Source of the DNA: a virus
Reading direction: 5' to 3' (one strand)
Virus record (IMG/VR): IMGVR_UViG_3300036770_005043
Location: 1-59,211 of that record
DNA: 59,211 nucleotides
Shown here: positions 1-7,691 of the stretch, piece after piece
Layout: the number at the start of each line of letters is the position of its first letter
Numbering within the stretch: the stretch's first letter is position 1
Notes under the pieces: model-generated
Told to the model about the DNA's origin: nothing
The model's database searches: none
The model's input: only the letters and a program-made list of their open reading frames with translations
Translations under genes and position numbers: made by a program

Positions 1-1722
1 CGTATTGTTGTAAAACAAAGCAATTTGCGCGCTACCCGTGCCTTCAACAGCAAGAACTTTATCAGTCGCATTTCCACCCGTAGATGTGCGGCCTATTGCC
101 AAGCCTCCCGTCGCTTCCAGCGTCATCTTGGGGTCGCCAAACGTGATGGTGTTGCCTGCGGTGCCGGAGGGGGCGGTGAAGAATTTGTGCGTACCATCGT
201 CCTGCACATAAAAAGTCGCGGCATCGGAGATTTTGTATTTCCAATTAGAGCCGTCGTAATGTGCGTTTGCACCAACGTAAATGTTTGGCGTTGAACTTCC
301 CTGCGCTGCAATAAACGCACCGGCTCCACCAAGTTGCATCGCGGGGGCAATTGTACTCCACGCCGACGGCGTGACGCCGAGGCCGAGGTTGCCGGAGGAG
401 TCGATACGCATACGTTCGGCTGCGTTCACCGTAAACGACATATTGTTTGTTGCGTGGTTGTACCCAATCACTGCAACGTTGTTGTCGGCACTATCTGCAA
501 ACAGGATGCCAGAGTCGCTAGAAGCGCCAGCACCGATTGTTAGATATGTATTTGAGGTACTCTGGAGGACGGCCTTTGAATCAGAATTTGGTGTCCCCCC
601 GTAAGCCGGGCCGACACTCAGCGGTGCATTCGGGCTACTCGTCCCGATGCCGACGTTGCCGTCGCTGCCTTGGAGGAAGAATGCGTGGGTGTTGGTGTCG
701 GATTCAACCCGAAAATCCACATCCGCGCCAAGCTCATTGACGACGACACCGCCGTTCAGGGTGGAGCCGGAGGAGACGGTGAGGGCGTCTGCGGACACGT
801 CATCCACGTAAGCCGTGCCGTCGACGTACAGATCTTTCCACTCAGAACCCGAGGCGCCGAGATCGTAGGTATTGTCGGCAGACGGAATGAGGCTAGAGGC
901 CACGTCGGCGTTGACGGTGACGGTATCCGAGGCGTCAGAGCCAAGAATTACGTTGCCGTTAGCGTCTAAGGTTGTGAACTTACCGGAGTTGCGGACGCTC
1001 TCGCCGATTTGGACGTTATCCAGCGTGCCGCCGTTGATGTCGGCGGTATCAGCAACGAGGCTGTCGATGTTGGCGGTGCCATCAACGAACAGGTCCTTCC
1101 ACTCAGAGCCCACGGCACCCAGGTCATAGCTGTCGTCCGCGGAGGGGATGAGGTTAGAGGCCACATCCGCGTTAACCGTCACGGTGTCCGAAGCATCCGA
1201 GCCGATCGTGGTGTTGCCCGTTGAGGACAGCGTCGTAAAAGCACCCGTGGAAGCGCTATTTGCACCGATCGGCGTGCCGTCAATGGCGCCACCGTTGATA
1301 TCAACAAAGTCATCCATCAAGACGACGTTGGTGCCGTCGACATAAAGGTGAGCCTTGAGGCCGTTCGGTACCGTGATACCGGTACCCGCGGAGGTTTTGA
1401 CCGTAATGCTTTGGCTACCGGTCGTGTTGTTCTGGACGATATACTGTTTCTGAATCGTCGGGACGATCATTTCCCGAGTCGCGGTGAGGCTTCCCGTGGA
1501 AGTGACATTCAGGACCAGCGCACGGGCCGCCTGGGCGGCGTTGTCGTCCGTATACGACAGGGTGAGGTTGGCATCAGAACCGAAGTTCGGGTTACCATAC
1601 CCTACGATGGCCTGCTCGAGCGTCGTGCCGAGGTTGGTGTTCGTGATCGTGCCCCAGGTCCCGGCGTTTTCGCCCGTTGCTTGGAGCTCGATCTTCAGAT
1701 TTGTCGAATATGAACTAGGCAT
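1..1722 (-). CDS. Tail fibre protein with C-terminal S74 chaperone, N-terminal 574 codons (continues at right end of window)
   Basis: An uninterrupted leftward frame begins at an ATG at 1722 and stays open to base 1. It continues in the same frame through the 25-base terminal overlap into 58245-59186, giving 888 codons (887 aa). The N-terminus (MPSSYSTNLKIELQATGENAGTWG as read) resembles the virion-attachment end of many phage fibres. Two copies of a roughly 80-residue unit centred on YDLG..GSEWKDL(Y/F)VDGTA lie at about 820-1210, followed by GIGTSSP and RMRIDSSGNLG repeats typical of beta-rich fibres. The protein would bind the host surface. It lies 14 bases downstream of the 22-aa-repeat protein gene. 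The fibre role is well supported; the receptor cannot be inferred. Confidence 0.88.
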   Translation of the reverse strand, partial: MPSSYSTNLKIELQATGENAGTWGTITNTNLGTTLEQAIVGYGNPNFGSDANLTLSYTDDNAAQAARALVLNVTSTGSLTATREMIVPTIQKQYIVQNNTTGSQSITVKTSAGTGITVPNGLKAHLYVDGTNVVLMDDFVDINGGAIDGTPIGANSASTGAFTTLSSTGNTTIGSDASDTVTVNADVASNLIPSADDSYDLGAVGSEWKDLFVDGTANIDSLVADTADINGGTLDNVQIGESVRNSGKFTTLDANGNVILGSDASDTVTVNADVASSLIPSADNTYDLGASGSEWKDLYVDGTAYVDDVSADALTVSSGSTLNGGVVVNELGADVDFRVESDTNTHAFFLQGSDGNVGIGTSSPNAPLSVGPAYGGTPNSDSKAVLQSTSNTYLTIGAGASSDSGILFADSADNNVAVIGYNHATNNMSFTVNAAERMRIDSSGNLGLGVTPSAWSTIAPAMQLGGAGAFIAAQGSSTPNIYVGANAHYDGSNWKYKISDAATFYVQDDGTHKFFTAPSGTAGNTITFGDPKMTLEATGGLAIGRTSTGGNATDKVLAVEGTGSAQIALFYNNT

Positions 1723-1736
1723 GTGCGTCGATTCCC

Positions 1737-2444
1737 TTATGTCGGAATTTGTGTCCAGACCACGGCATTTCCGTCGTTGACTAGCACCCAATTTTGTGCC
1801 TGTGAGTCATCGACATTTTGCCAGTTGGCTGTCTGGTTGTCATCAATCACGCTCCAGACAAGGACTTCTCCGACCTCGCCTGTTGCAAAAACCCCTGTTA
1901 CCACTACATCGACGTCGGCAGTGACGACAACGGTGCCAACTTCCGCCGTGGCAGACAGGGTACTGAGTGAAACCTTGGCGTTGCCCGTCAAGCTGACAGT
2001 GCCAACTTGTCCCGTGGCTTCAACGCCGGTCAATGTGACGTTGGCATCGCCCGTGACATCCACCTGACCCAGCTGCGTCGTGCCTTGGACGCCGGTCAGG
2101 GTGACATTGGCGTCCGCAGTGGTGGTGACGGTGCCGACTTCGCCGGTTGCTTCGACGCCGGTGAGCGAGACATTGGCGTCACCGGTCACGGCTACATCGC
2201 CAAGGCCCATGGTGGCCTCAAGGCCGGTGACTAAAACGTCCGCGTTAGCTGTGACGGTGACAGTGCCGACCGAGGCGGTGGCCTCAAGGCCGGTAACGGA
2301 CGTGTTCGCGTCCGCCGTAATAACAACCGTGCCAACCTCGCCCGTGCCCGTGGGCAGTGCCGCAAGGCTCTCGCCCCAAGGATCGTCGCCCCAGCCTACG
2401 CCAGAGGCATTCCACCCTTGGAAAGCAACGACGGCATCGGTCAC
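1737..2444 (-). CDS. Virion-associated 22-residue tandem-repeat protein
   Basis: This 235-aa protein has a 37-residue head, seven tandem 22-residue repeats (about residues 38-191, consensus GTVTVTADANVxVTGVEATGEV) and a tail of about 44 residues containing two NW motifs (TANWQNV, AQNWVLV). The regular alternation of Val/Thr with Gly suggests a beta-solenoid or beta-prism shaft. It sits between a beta-sandwich structural protein and the tail fibre, all leftward and closely spaced, so a tail-fibre accessory or fibre-anchor role is plausible. That is an inference from position and repeat type; no enzymatic motif is visible. Confidence 0.75.
   Translation of the reverse strand: MTDAVVAFQGWNASGVGWGDDPWGESLAALPTGTGEVGTVVITADANTSVTGLEATASVGTVTVTANADVLVTGLEATMGLGDVAVTGDANVSLTGVEATGEVGTVTTTADANVTLTGVQGTTQLGQVDVTGDANVTLTGVEATGQVGTVSLTGNAKVSLSTLSATAEVGTVVVTADVDVVVTGVFATGEVGEVLVWSVIDDNQTANWQNVDDSQAQNWVLVNDGNAVVWTQIPT
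1872..2333 (-). repeat. Seven 66-bp tandem repeats inside the 235-aa protein gene
   Basis: The repeats code for seven 22-residue units. The DNA copies are diverged but keep the same 66-base phase, with recurring blocks such as gccggtcaatgtgacgttgg and its variants. Copy number could change by recombination or be miscounted in a short-read assembly. Confidence 0.8.
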
Positions 2445-2453
2445 TGTCGCCTC

Positions 2454-2891
2454 TTAGGCGATGCGAATGATCGCGGACGTCGAATCGGCGGTGGGGAAGA
2501 TGACGGTGAAGGTGCCGTTCGTGGAAGTTTTGGCTCCACTGAAGTCCAGCACGCATACCGCGGGGTCTCCCGCTGCGGTGTCGTTGTAGATCAACGCGCC
2601 ATAGGCCGTAATCGTCGCACTCGTAAACGAAATATCCGCAAAATCCGTGAAAGCGGTGGTGCCGCTGGACGTTGGGGTAACGTTCGTGAGCGTTCCGCCG
2701 CCTGCTGCATAGGTGCCTGAGTTGGCCACCTCGTCGGAAGACGTGTAGGCAGTGGTTGAAGCGTTAAATGACGCGTTATTGTCGTACAGCGCGAGCTTAA
2801 ACGTGTCGCCAGTACCGTTGGTAAAGTCGTGCACGCCCTTCAAAAGCTCCACTTTGAAGCTGGTGCACATGAAGTTTCCACTGAAGGCCAT
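2454..2891 (-). CDS. Small beta-rich virion structural protein
   Basis: This 145-aa protein begins MAFSGNFMCTSFKVELL and contains FKLALYDN, TSSDEVANSGTYAAGGG, FTDFADISFTSATITAYGALIYND and a C-terminal FTVIFPTADSTSAIIRIA. I recognise this arrangement from structural proteins of aquatic phages, where it is usually found near the tail genes. The composition (Thr/Ser/Ala-rich, alternating hydrophobics) indicates a beta-sandwich. It stops 9 bases before the 22-aa-repeat gene begins. The virion location is fairly secure; its exact position in the particle is unknown. Confidence 0.75.
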   Translation of the reverse strand: MAFSGNFMCTSFKVELLKGVHDFTNGTGDTFKLALYDNNASFNASTTAYTSSDEVANSGTYAAGGGTLTNVTPTSSGTTAFTDFADISFTSATITAYGALIYNDTAAGDPAVCVLDFSGAKTSTNGTFTVIFPTADSTSAIIRIA

Positions 2892-2893
2892 GC

Positions 2894-3181
2894 TTATTCT
2901 CCTAACAAATGAACCAGCTCTGGATGACCGGCTTCACGAAGGCGATTGGCCTGCGTAATCCGGTCCTGTTCGACTGCTTCTTTAAGATAAAACTCCACAA
3001 CATGCTGAATACGGGCCTTGAAGGCCAGCGCCTGCTCGCGCACGAGCGGGTGCGACTGGTCCCCGACCGAAATAATCTTGTCCGCGGCCCGTTGGGCAAG
3101 CTCCTCGGGCGTCCAGCCACGGCCACTGGCCGTGTGAACCTGCACACCTTGAAGAAATGCGGCGGAAGAAACGTCGATCAT
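2894..3181 (-). CDS. Small helical head/tail-region protein of unknown function
   Basis: This 95-aa protein (MIDVSSAAFLQGVQVHTASG...) has a long charged helix, DQSHPLVREQALAFKARIQHVVEFYLKEAVEQDRITQANRLREAG, and no membrane segment or catalytic motif. The start overlaps the stop of the adaptor gene by 4 bases (ATGA), so the two are translationally coupled. Similar short helical proteins sit beside adaptor genes in other podovirus-like phages. A structural or assembly role is inferred from position only. Confidence 0.65.
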   Translation of the reverse strand: MIDVSSAAFLQGVQVHTASGRGWTPEELAQRAADKIISVGDQSHPLVREQALAFKARIQHVVEFYLKEAVEQDRITQANRLREAGHPELVHLLGE

Positions 3182-3834
3182 GGGCCCGGAGACTCCGATT
3201 TAATGGGTATGCGAATCATACCATCGCGGTATTCGTCGCGGCGGCGTCGGCCTTGCTGTTCGATGCCGAGGCCTTGGATCGCTTGCCGGTACGAGTTGTT
3301 GAAGTACTGCAACATCTCCGGCGGTCCCTTCGTATAGCTGTACGCTTGGATCAAACAGGCATAAAGCAGCGCTTCCGGCGCGTTAGTGCTAATCCAAGTC
3401 GTTGGTGTTGCAGGGGACAACTGTGTTGGGCGGTAGATATAGCCCAATTCGACGGCATAATCGGCCGCGGGCGTCGGTGCAATGTAAAACGTGTTCTGGT
3501 CCCACACGGAATAGTACTTCGGCACGCCTGTAGAGGAGCCGTTCGGCCAATATTCCTTCATGAACGACGTGTCACGGAAGTCTAGGAATATCTGCTGCCC
3601 ATCGACCGTGATCATCATGTAGCGATGCGTCAAAAGATCCGCTGGCGCCGACAAAAACTTGTTGCCGGTCGTCATATTGGCGGCTACTTCAAGCTTGAAT
3701 ACGTCCAAGTCGATCTCGCGAAGGATCTGGTTCTCCGCCATCGTGATAAACGTATTGATCACCGAGTTGGAGAACACATTCGCGTCCACCTCGGTGTAGT
3801 TTCGGATGTTTGTGACCAGTTCGTCGTACGTCAT
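3178..3834 (-). CDS. Head-tail adaptor, gp4-like (second of two)
   Basis: This 218-aa protein begins MTYDELVTNIRNYTEVDANVFSNSVINTFITMAENQILREID, the helical opening typical of phage connector adaptors that dock under the portal. A beta-rich middle follows (YYSVWDQNTFYIAPTPAADYAVELGYIYRP), then a helical segment rich in Ala, Tyr and Gln and a basic tail (GRRRRDEYRDGMIRIPIK). It overlaps the next and previous genes by 4 bases. With the 221-aa protein upstream it probably forms the ring(s) between portal and nozzle. The adaptor assignment is fairly good; which ring it forms is unknown. Confidence 0.75.
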   Translation of the reverse strand: MTYDELVTNIRNYTEVDANVFSNSVINTFITMAENQILREIDLDVFKLEVAANMTTGNKFLSAPADLLTHRYMMITVDGQQIFLDFRDTSFMKEYWPNGSSTGVPKYYSVWDQNTFYIAPTPAADYAVELGYIYRPTQLSPATPTTWISTNAPEALLYACLIQAYSYTKGPPEMLQYFNNSYRQAIQGLGIEQQGRRRRDEYRDGMIRIPIKSESPGP

Positions 3835-4181
3835 GTCGTCGTCACCGTCACAGCCCCGACCTTGGCATCGCCAATCAAAGGCTGTCCTTCAATGTAAGGA
3901 CGCATATCGTTGGTATTACGCGCTGTACCAAAGCTTTGAAACGCGCTAAAGCCTGGCGCGCCTACGAACACGGACACCGGTTCAATGCGATCGGGCCGCG
4001 GATCTTGCAAAGCAATGGCATCGCCTGTGTAACGAAGCGGATCCAACTGCGGCTCTTTCGGCTCGTAGTCGTCTGGGCAAACCATGAAGCCTCGCCAGTT
4101 CTTGCGAAGCACGGTGTACTTATACCGCTGGCCGCAGTAGTCGCAGAGGCCGTAGGAAAATTTGCCCGTTGCGAAGGCCAT
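3831..4181 (-). CDS. Small protein with a Cys pair between two adaptor genes
   Basis: This 116-aa protein carries CDYCGQRYKYTVLRKNWRGFMVCPDDY near residues 13-40. The CxxC and the later Cys look like half of a zinc ribbon. The rest is Pro/Gly-rich with no enzyme motif. It is coupled by an ATGA overlap to the adaptor downstream and lies 1 base after the adaptor upstream, so it is probably a head-tail joining accessory. A fourth metal ligand is not obvious; Asp or His could serve. Confidence 0.7.
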   Translation of the reverse strand: MAFATGKFSYGLCDYCGQRYKYTVLRKNWRGFMVCPDDYEPKEPQLDPLRYTGDAIALQDPRPDRIEPVSVFVGAPGFSAFQSFGTARNTNDMRPYIEGQPLIGDAKVGAVTVTTT

Positions 4182-4182
4182 G

Positions 4183-4848
4183 TCAGTACCCCAGGTCCGG
4201 TACGAACTGGACGCTGGCCGTATCGCGATCTTCGTCCGCGGCGCGCTTGAAATCTTCTTCGTAGATTGCCTTCAACGCAGCGGTCCGGTCTGGCGCAAAC
4301 TTCAAAGAAAGTTGGTACGCCAGTCCCGACACAAGGCAAGGCAGGAAGCGGAAGTTGATGTCCGTCGTATTGGTGTACGAACCAGCATCTTGGATGCGGC
4401 GTATCCGATAGTATACAAAGGTATAGTTTTGATCTGCCGCAGGATAGAAGAACACCTTTGGAATGTTCGTTCGCTGCACGTAGAACTGTGCAGGCCGCGC
4501 TTGTGTCGTCTTATCAGGGACGTTCAAGTAGTCAGAACGGCTGATTCGCTCGATGTAGATATCGGTCGAGGGGCTAGTCCCTGGGTCACGAATGACCGCA
4601 GACAGCACGTTAACCGTATCGGCATCCAAGGTGATTTCATTGACGCCCTGGGTCAGTGCGTAGGTCGCCTGTTCAATCGTCCACAGGTTTAGGCCTCGAT
4701 TGGCCCAATCAAGGAATAGTAGGTTCAGCGAGCGGCGTGCGGAGTTAAGCTGATAGCCGCTTGTTCCCCGCATGCCGCAACGCTCGAAGGCCTCTTCAAC
4801 CAAATCATCGATCGACAGGTTGAAGTCTGTGGTGCCGGAGGTCGCCAT
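4183..4848 (-). CDS. Head-tail adaptor, P22 gp4-like (first of two)
   Basis: This 221-aa protein contains the features I associate with the P22 gp4-like tail accessory factor: FNLSIDDLVEEAFERCGMRGTSG near residues 8-30, then RRSLNLLFLDWANRGLNLWTIEQ, a beta-rich middle (VFFYPAADQNYTFVYYRIRRIQDAG) and a final helix (YQLSLKFAPDRTAALKAIYEEDFKRAADEDRD). In P22 this protein closes the portal after packaging. Location between the Lys-rich small proteins and the second adaptor supports a connector role. Confidence 0.82.
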   Translation of the reverse strand: MATSGTTDFNLSIDDLVEEAFERCGMRGTSGYQLNSARRSLNLLFLDWANRGLNLWTIEQATYALTQGVNEITLDADTVNVLSAVIRDPGTSPSTDIYIERISRSDYLNVPDKTTQARPAQFYVQRTNIPKVFFYPAADQNYTFVYYRIRRIQDAGSYTNTTDINFRFLPCLVSGLAYQLSLKFAPDRTAALKAIYEEDFKRAADEDRDTASVQFVPDLGY

Positions 4849-4852
4849 TCAA

Positions 4853-5104
4853 TCAACCGCAAGATCCGCCTTCACGCATCTTCCGGACCTTTTTCTTTTT
4901 GGCCATGCCGCCCTTCTTGTAGCCCTTGACCATACCGCCGCCCATCATACCCATGGCCATTTTCTTGTGCTGATTTACATCACCACCCATAGCCATCATT
5001 ACAGGTCCGGTCTTCTTGCTGGGCTCAGAAACCATACGGTTCTTTGGACCTTTTCCAACGCATCCGCCGCCTTTGGTCGCGGCTCCCATTCCACGTCCAG
5101 CCAT
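4853..5104 (-). CDS. Met/Gly/Lys-rich small protein
   Basis: Translation from the ATG at 5104 gives 83 aa beginning MAGRGMGAATKGGGCVGKG. The protein is dominated by Met, Gly and Lys, with clusters MMAMGG, KKMAMGMMGGGM and KKGGMAKKKKVRKMREGG. An upstream in-frame ATG at 5137 would place 11 extra residues inside the preceding gene and lacks a better ribosome site, so I chose 5104. The strong positive charge suggests binding to DNA or to capsid interior surfaces, but no known domain is visible. Confidence 0.68.
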   Translation of the reverse strand: MAGRGMGAATKGGGCVGKGPKNRMVSEPSKKTGPVMMAMGGDVNQHKKMAMGMMGGGMVKGYKKGGMAKKKKVRKMREGGSCG

Positions 5105-5105
5105 T

Positions 5106-5270
5106 TTACTTACCTCGCATCGCGCGGCCGGCGGCATCTTTGCTCTTACGCTTCATCGCGCGGCCTTTTTTGTCCATCATCCCGCCCTTTTTCATCTTGC
5201 CAACGCCGTCGGCTGCAAAAGCGGGGACCATTTTGTTCCCTTTCTTAACCATCTTCATCTTGCCAGGCAT
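5106..5270 (-). CDS. Met/Lys-rich basic small protein
   Basis: A 54-aa protein (MPGKMKMVKKGNKMVPAFAA...GVGKMKKGGMMDKKGRAMKRKSK) starts at the ATG at 5270, preceded by AGGAG about 8 bases upstream. The in-frame start at 5303 has no such site. It is highly basic and Met-rich like its neighbour, and the two share the KKGGM block, suggesting related proteins from an old duplication. Such proteins recur in aquatic phage structural regions; function is unknown. Confidence 0.68.
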   Translation of the reverse strand: MPGKMKMVKKGNKMVPAFAADGVGKMKKGGMMDKKGRAMKRKSKDAAGRAMRGK

Positions 5271-5290
5271 GTGTATGCTCCTAATTACGA

Positions 5291-5590
5291 CTAACACTTC
5301 CACCGGCGGCGAGCTTGACGGATCCGACTGTTCGGATCCTTAGCCGCTTTCGGATACATCTTCATCTGGCCCGCCGAGCGCGCACAAAATGACTTGCGTC
5401 GTTTCGCCCGCGCAGGGCTTGGGTTCGATTCAGTCACCGCGGTCTGGAGCTTACTGCCCGGGTTCGCCCGTCGGTATGCTGCCACACCTTTTTTGGTCAT
5501 CCCCGCACCGCTTTTCGTGGAGCGAAAATTGCCACTCTTAACAGACGTGGCAATCCCCATTCCGCGTTTCGCCGTGCGGCGAGACGTCAC
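5291..5590 (-). CDS. Basic Cys-containing small protein of a widespread aquatic-phage family
   Basis: This 99-aa protein contains NPGSKLQTAVTESNPSPARAKRRKSFCARSAGQMKMYPKAA and ends DPNSRIRQARRRWKC. The motif order NPGSKLxTAV, RRKSFCAR, DPNSRI and RRWxC is one I recognise from hypothetical proteins of cyanophages and related marine viruses. Two conserved Cys residues and many Arg/Lys hint at nucleic-acid or metal binding. The start overlaps the stop of the 100-aa structural protein by 4 bases. No function can be assigned. Confidence 0.75.
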   Translation of the reverse strand: MTSRRTAKRGMGIATSVKSGNFRSTKSGAGMTKKGVAAYRRANPGSKLQTAVTESNPSPARAKRRKSFCARSAGQMKMYPKAAKDPNSRIRQARRRWKC

Positions 5591-5889
5591 GCAGCGGCTC
5601 CGCCTACAAACAGGACGGTTACGCTAGTGACGTTGGCATCTGCCAAGTCCACGTAAACGCCGTCTTTAAACAGAATGCCGTCATCCGGAATGATCAAGTC
5701 ATGCGCGCCTGCCGCAGCGGGCGTCGTCAGGCTCAACAAAACCGTGCCGCTTGATCCACCGGTCTTCAGGGTAAAAGAAGATCCCGTGACGGTGGTGGTG
5801 AAGTACACCCCCTGCACACGGGTGCGCCCGTTCACGGCATCGCCGGATGCCGTGACGGTTTTAGCACTCAGGTCACTCGCGAAGCTCAT
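5587..5889 (-). CDS. Small beta-sandwich virion protein
   Basis: This 100-aa protein (MSFASDLSAKTVTASGDAVNGRTRVQGVYFTTTVTGSSFTLKTGG...) is almost wholly alternating hydrophobic and small polar residues, ending VTSVTVLFVGGAAA. The pattern matches short beta-sandwich structural proteins of aquatic phages, probably decorating the head or tail. It is coupled to the basic 99-aa gene by a 4-base overlap. Confidence 0.7.
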   Translation of the reverse strand: MSFASDLSAKTVTASGDAVNGRTRVQGVYFTTTVTGSSFTLKTGGSSGTVLLSLTTPAAAGAHDLIIPDDGILFKDGVYVDLADANVTSVTVLFVGGAAA

Positions 5890-5901
5890 GACAAGCTCCT
5901 A

Positions 5902-6612
5902 TTAACGGGTCGCGGCGGCGAAGATGTAGTCAACCTTCGTTGAACGCGTGCCCGTCGCGCTGCCCGAAACAGACATCGCACCCAGTGCCAACTCCGTGGT
6001 CGGGATGTTGGTGGTGTGGGTCGCCACAAGCTGGCGGTTCACGTAAAAGCCCACCTGCCCGGTGCTTTGCACACGGAAACCGAGGGTGACATAGGTGTCA
6101 TCGACGAGGTCCACCAACGAATCGGTTGAAGTCTCGGTGCCGCCTGATTCGGTTTTGCAAAGGATCGACGCATCGCCATCATTGACTTGGAACACGATGC
6201 GATCGGCAGCGGCCAACATGGCCTCTGGGTTCGTCGCAAAGTTCACCGTCAAGCCAACACAAATGTCAGTCTGGTCGGCATCGTTGCACTGCAACTTGGT
6301 CTCAAACCAAACCACCTTGTCGGCCTGTACCTTGAACACTTCGTTGCCCTGCACCGAAGCGCCATCGTCGTCAGTCGTCGCGGCAGAGGTTAGTTCAAGA
6401 ACGCCGTTGACCGTATCGGCTACGATACCGGCCGTGGCGCCAGAGTCTTTGACCACGGTCCAATCGTTTGTGCTATCCAGCGCAACGCCCAAAAAGTCGT
6501 CCATGTACACGACGACGTCGTTGTCCGCGCCAATGGTAAGGTCCGTTCCCCAAGCGCCGGTAGCGCCCTTGCCCGAGTACTGAAGCGGGCCAGAATAATG
6601 CGTAGCAGCCAT
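5902..6612 (-). CDS. Virion structural protein with lectin-like beta-jelly-roll fold
   Basis: This 236-aa protein has an N-terminal segment (HYSGPLQYSGKGATGAWGTDL) followed by a concanavalin-A-like pattern: VVVYMDDFLGVALDSTNDWTVVKD, VVWFETKLQCNDADQTDICVGLTV, DRIVFQVNDGDASILCKTESGG, DDTYVTLGFRVQSTGQVGFYVN and ELALGAMSVSG. Such domains occur in phage decoration and fibre proteins and may bind glycans. It is the first gene after the strong terminator downstream of the capsid gene, and its 109-base leader contains an inverted repeat, so it may have separate control. Confidence 0.75.
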   Translation of the reverse strand: MAATHYSGPLQYSGKGATGAWGTDLTIGADNDVVVYMDDFLGVALDSTNDWTVVKDSGATAGIVADTVNGVLELTSAATTDDDGASVQGNEVFKVQADKVVWFETKLQCNDADQTDICVGLTVNFATNPEAMLAAADRIVFQVNDGDASILCKTESGGTETSTDSLVDLVDDTYVTLGFRVQSTGQVGFYVNRQLVATHTTNIPTTELALGAMSVSGSATGTRSTKVDYIFAAATR

Positions 6613-6634
6613 GTTGTCCTCACATGCGAGTTAA

Positions 6635-6677
6635 GTACATCTGTCTGCATGTCGTCAGCCGGGCCTGTCAGATGTAC
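6635..6677. repeat. Inverted repeat in the leader of the lectin-like gene
   Basis: The arms gtacatctg (6635-6643) and cagatgtac (6669-6677) are perfect 9-base complements separated by 25 bases. They lie between the terminator at 6722-6749 and the start codon at 6612. They could form an RNA hairpin in the 5' leader or serve as an operator. No T-run follows in either direction, so it is not a terminator. Confidence 0.6.
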
Positions 6678-6721
6678 CGGTTTGTCCCGGGGTAATTGCA
6701 CTATACGTCAGTAATCTAGAT

Positions 6722-6749
6722 AAAAAAAGGGGGTCTTTCGACCCCCTTT
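6722..6749 (-). terminator. Strong intrinsic terminator after the major capsid gene
   Basis: Read leftward the sequence forms a 10-bp stem (aaagggggtc paired with gacccccttt) with a GAAA tetraloop, followed directly by a run of seven T. It lies 16 bases after the capsid stop codon. It should limit read-through from the capsid operon into the small head/tail genes. Because the stem ends in A/T pairs it may also work weakly rightward. Confidence 0.92.
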
Positions 6750-6764
6750 AGTTTGGCTGAGCGA

Positions 6765-7673
6765 TTAAGCCGCGCCGGGTGAGCCAAAGATTCCGCGAGG
6801 ATCGCTGAATCCAAAGCTGTAGCGCTCGCGCGCCTTGTACCGCACGTTGCCGGTATCAAAATCTCCTTCGAAACCGGTCTTGATCGCTACGCGCTGGAAC
6901 ATCTTCATGCCGTTCGGGGCATCGGTCTTGATGAACCATGCGTCCGGATCGGTCAAGAAGTGGTTCACAGAGTAGCCCTGCGGCACCATGCCCATGTTCT
7001 TCACGGCGTTGATGTCGTTGTCCGCAGTGCCGACACGGAGGGTCGACTTGAGAATGCGGTCAGCCGTGAACATCAGCTCTTTCGGGATGATGAGCTTCAA
7101 GCCTTGAACAGCGATCTTCAGCCCACGCTCGTCGGTGAAGGCGGCGATGTCGATCAACGCCTGCTCCAGCGAGGTTTCGCTGAGGTCAGCCGAGACAGAC
7201 AGCTCGTTGCGGAGGTTCGGGCCCGACAGGGTCGGGTGATCGTCCGCGCAAAGCGGCTTGCCGTCGCCACCGACCGAGGTGTCAAACGCGCCGTTAAGCA
7301 CGCTGGCAGCCTTGATCTGCTTGGTTTGCGCCATGGAACGAGCCAGCGCCTTGGTGTAACGCGCCGAGAGACGGTCGTAGAGGTTGTCCTCCACGGCTTC
7401 TTCGGTGAGCGAGAACGCCAACGCGATCGTCTCGTGCGTATAGCGAGCGGTGTAGACTTCCTGCGCCTGGTCGTAAGCGACGCCAGCGCCTTCGGTCTTA
7501 ACTGGAGCTTCGGCGAAGCCGGACTCCATCACCTCTTCTTCAAACGCACGATCCGAGGTTTCTACCGAGTAGATCTCGGCATGCTCGTTTTCGTAGTTCT
7601 TGTACTCGAGGCCGAAGAGGGCGTTCAAGCCCGGCTCCAGCTCCTTAACAAGTTGTGCACGTGAAATTGCCAT
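6765..7673 (-). CDS. Major capsid protein (HK97 fold, gpT-like)
   Basis: This 302-aa protein begins MAISRAQLVKELEPGLNALFGLEYKNYENEHAEIYSVETSDRAFEEEV. It continues with a typical capsid core: EEAVEDNLYDRLSARYTKALARSMAQTKQIKAASVLN, DDHPTLSGPNLRNEL, LKLIIPKELMFTADRILKS and AWFIKTDAPNGMKMFQRVAIKTGFEGDFDTGNVRYKARERYSFGFSDPRGIFGS. I recognise this as the Mu gpT-like capsid type common in phages with large portals. Length is normal. AAGGGG precedes the ATG. A strong terminator follows, and the decoration protein and scaffold genes lie upstream in the expected order. Confidence 0.95.
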   Translation of the reverse strand: MAISRAQLVKELEPGLNALFGLEYKNYENEHAEIYSVETSDRAFEEEVMESGFAEAPVKTEGAGVAYDQAQEVYTARYTHETIALAFSLTEEAVEDNLYDRLSARYTKALARSMAQTKQIKAASVLNGAFDTSVGGDGKPLCADDHPTLSGPNLRNELSVSADLSETSLEQALIDIAAFTDERGLKIAVQGLKLIIPKELMFTADRILKSTLRVGTADNDINAVKNMGMVPQGYSVNHFLTDPDAWFIKTDAPNGMKMFQRVAIKTGFEGDFDTGNVRYKARERYSFGFSDPRGIFGSPGAA

Positions 7674-7691
7674 GATTTATGCCCCTTAAAC

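Noticed and set aside
6960-7664. Rightward 234-aa open frame antisense to the capsid gene
   Set aside because: It mirrors the capsid coding frame almost end to end, has no ribosome site and no protein-like pattern.
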